Part shown: one piece after another, positions 26,917-27,230 of the stretch
Layout of the letters: every line of letters starts with the position of its first letter
Position numbering within the stretch: the first letter of the stretch is position 1
Assembly (NCBI GenBank): GCA_002633005.1
Contig: NMRA01000152.1
Span: forward strand, 674,342-701,571
Source: Phoronis australis
Taxonomy: Eukaryota > Phoronida > Phoronidae
DNA: 27,230 bases
Reading direction: 5' to 3'
Translations under genes and position numbers: made by a program
Notes under the pieces: generated by a model
What the model saw: only the letters and a program-made list of their open reading frames with translations
Told to the model about the DNA's origin: nothing
Database searches by the model: none

Positions 26917-27230
26917 AGCTATGGTCACAACGCGCCGTGCGTGTTTATTGTTCGTACGTTTTCTGCGGACGCCACTGGCACCACGTTTTTCTGAAAACGT
27001 GAGTAGGGAGTGGCAAGCGCAGGGAGGACGTACGTCAACGCACGTCACCCGTAAGGTGTAAGTGCGTGACACGTACGGCACGCCTGGCCGTGGGCGGCAG
27101 CTTTCAGCATACGTTGCGCACGTGGTAAGTGAGTTGTGCGTGCGTGTATCGTGCTTACCACGTACAATCTCCGTGCGATTGCCACGTTGTCGTACGGAGG
27201 CCGTACGTACACATGCAGCTGACGCACGCT
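26917..27230. mobile_element. CpG- and CGTACG-rich element, truncated by the window end
   Basis: Base composition changes abruptly near 26920 to dense ACGT, GTACG and GTGCG words. Hairpins include ACGTGGTAAG (27120-27129) with CTTACCACGT (27154-27163), and CGTACGG (27191-27197) with CCGTACG (27201-27207). No coding sequence is seen. The right boundary is outside the window. Confidence 0.55.

Overview
The window is animal (metazoan) nuclear DNA, probably from an invertebrate. It holds two intron-rich protein-coding genes with canonical GT-AG introns of about 0.2 to 1.9 kb. The intergenic and intronic DNA is AT-rich and full of small non-autonomous DNA transposons and minisatellites. Protein similarity and repeat style suggest a marine invertebrate, possibly an invertebrate deuterostome, but I cannot fix the phylum. 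A single ambiguous base (11261) points to draft or BAC-type assembly.

Layout. Positions 1-5040 contain no gene I can support: there is a G-rich tract, a 28-bp minisatellite, a cluster of palindromic ATAAACGCCC-type elements near 2.3 and 2.6 kb, and a MITE-like inverted-repeat element at 4794-4927. Positions 5041-17449 carry a 13-exon gene on the minus strand. Its splice phases join into a 628-residue homologue of DNTTIP1, the dimerising scaffold subunit of the MiDAC histone deacetylase complex, with a long proline-rich N-terminal extension and an acidic C-terminal extension. Positions 17615-26088 carry an 8-exon gene on the plus strand. It encodes a 570-residue homologue of the RWD-RING E3 ubiquitin ligase RNF25, with all eight zinc ligands present. 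The last 310 bases are a CpG- and CGTACG-rich, hairpin-forming segment, probably the edge of a mobile element.

The two genes are head to head with 165 bp between start codons. That gap and the first codons contain NRF1-, ETS- and YY1-like sites and no TATA box, as expected of a shared housekeeping promoter. I see no sign that the two proteins act together: one belongs to nuclear HDAC1/2 complexes, the other to ubiquitin signalling on stalled ribosomes. The coupling is probably transcriptional.

The most unusual points are these. Two separate splice junctions of the DNTTIP1 gene (exon 6 donor, exon 11 acceptor) lie inside local tandem repeats, one of them split by a transposon. The ambiguous base creates an artefactual frameshift in exon 7. 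Two copies of one palindromic element flank the shared promoter. RNF25 exon 3 has a tandem CAGCAG acceptor. No bacterial, viral, CRISPR or rRNA/tRNA gene was recognised.
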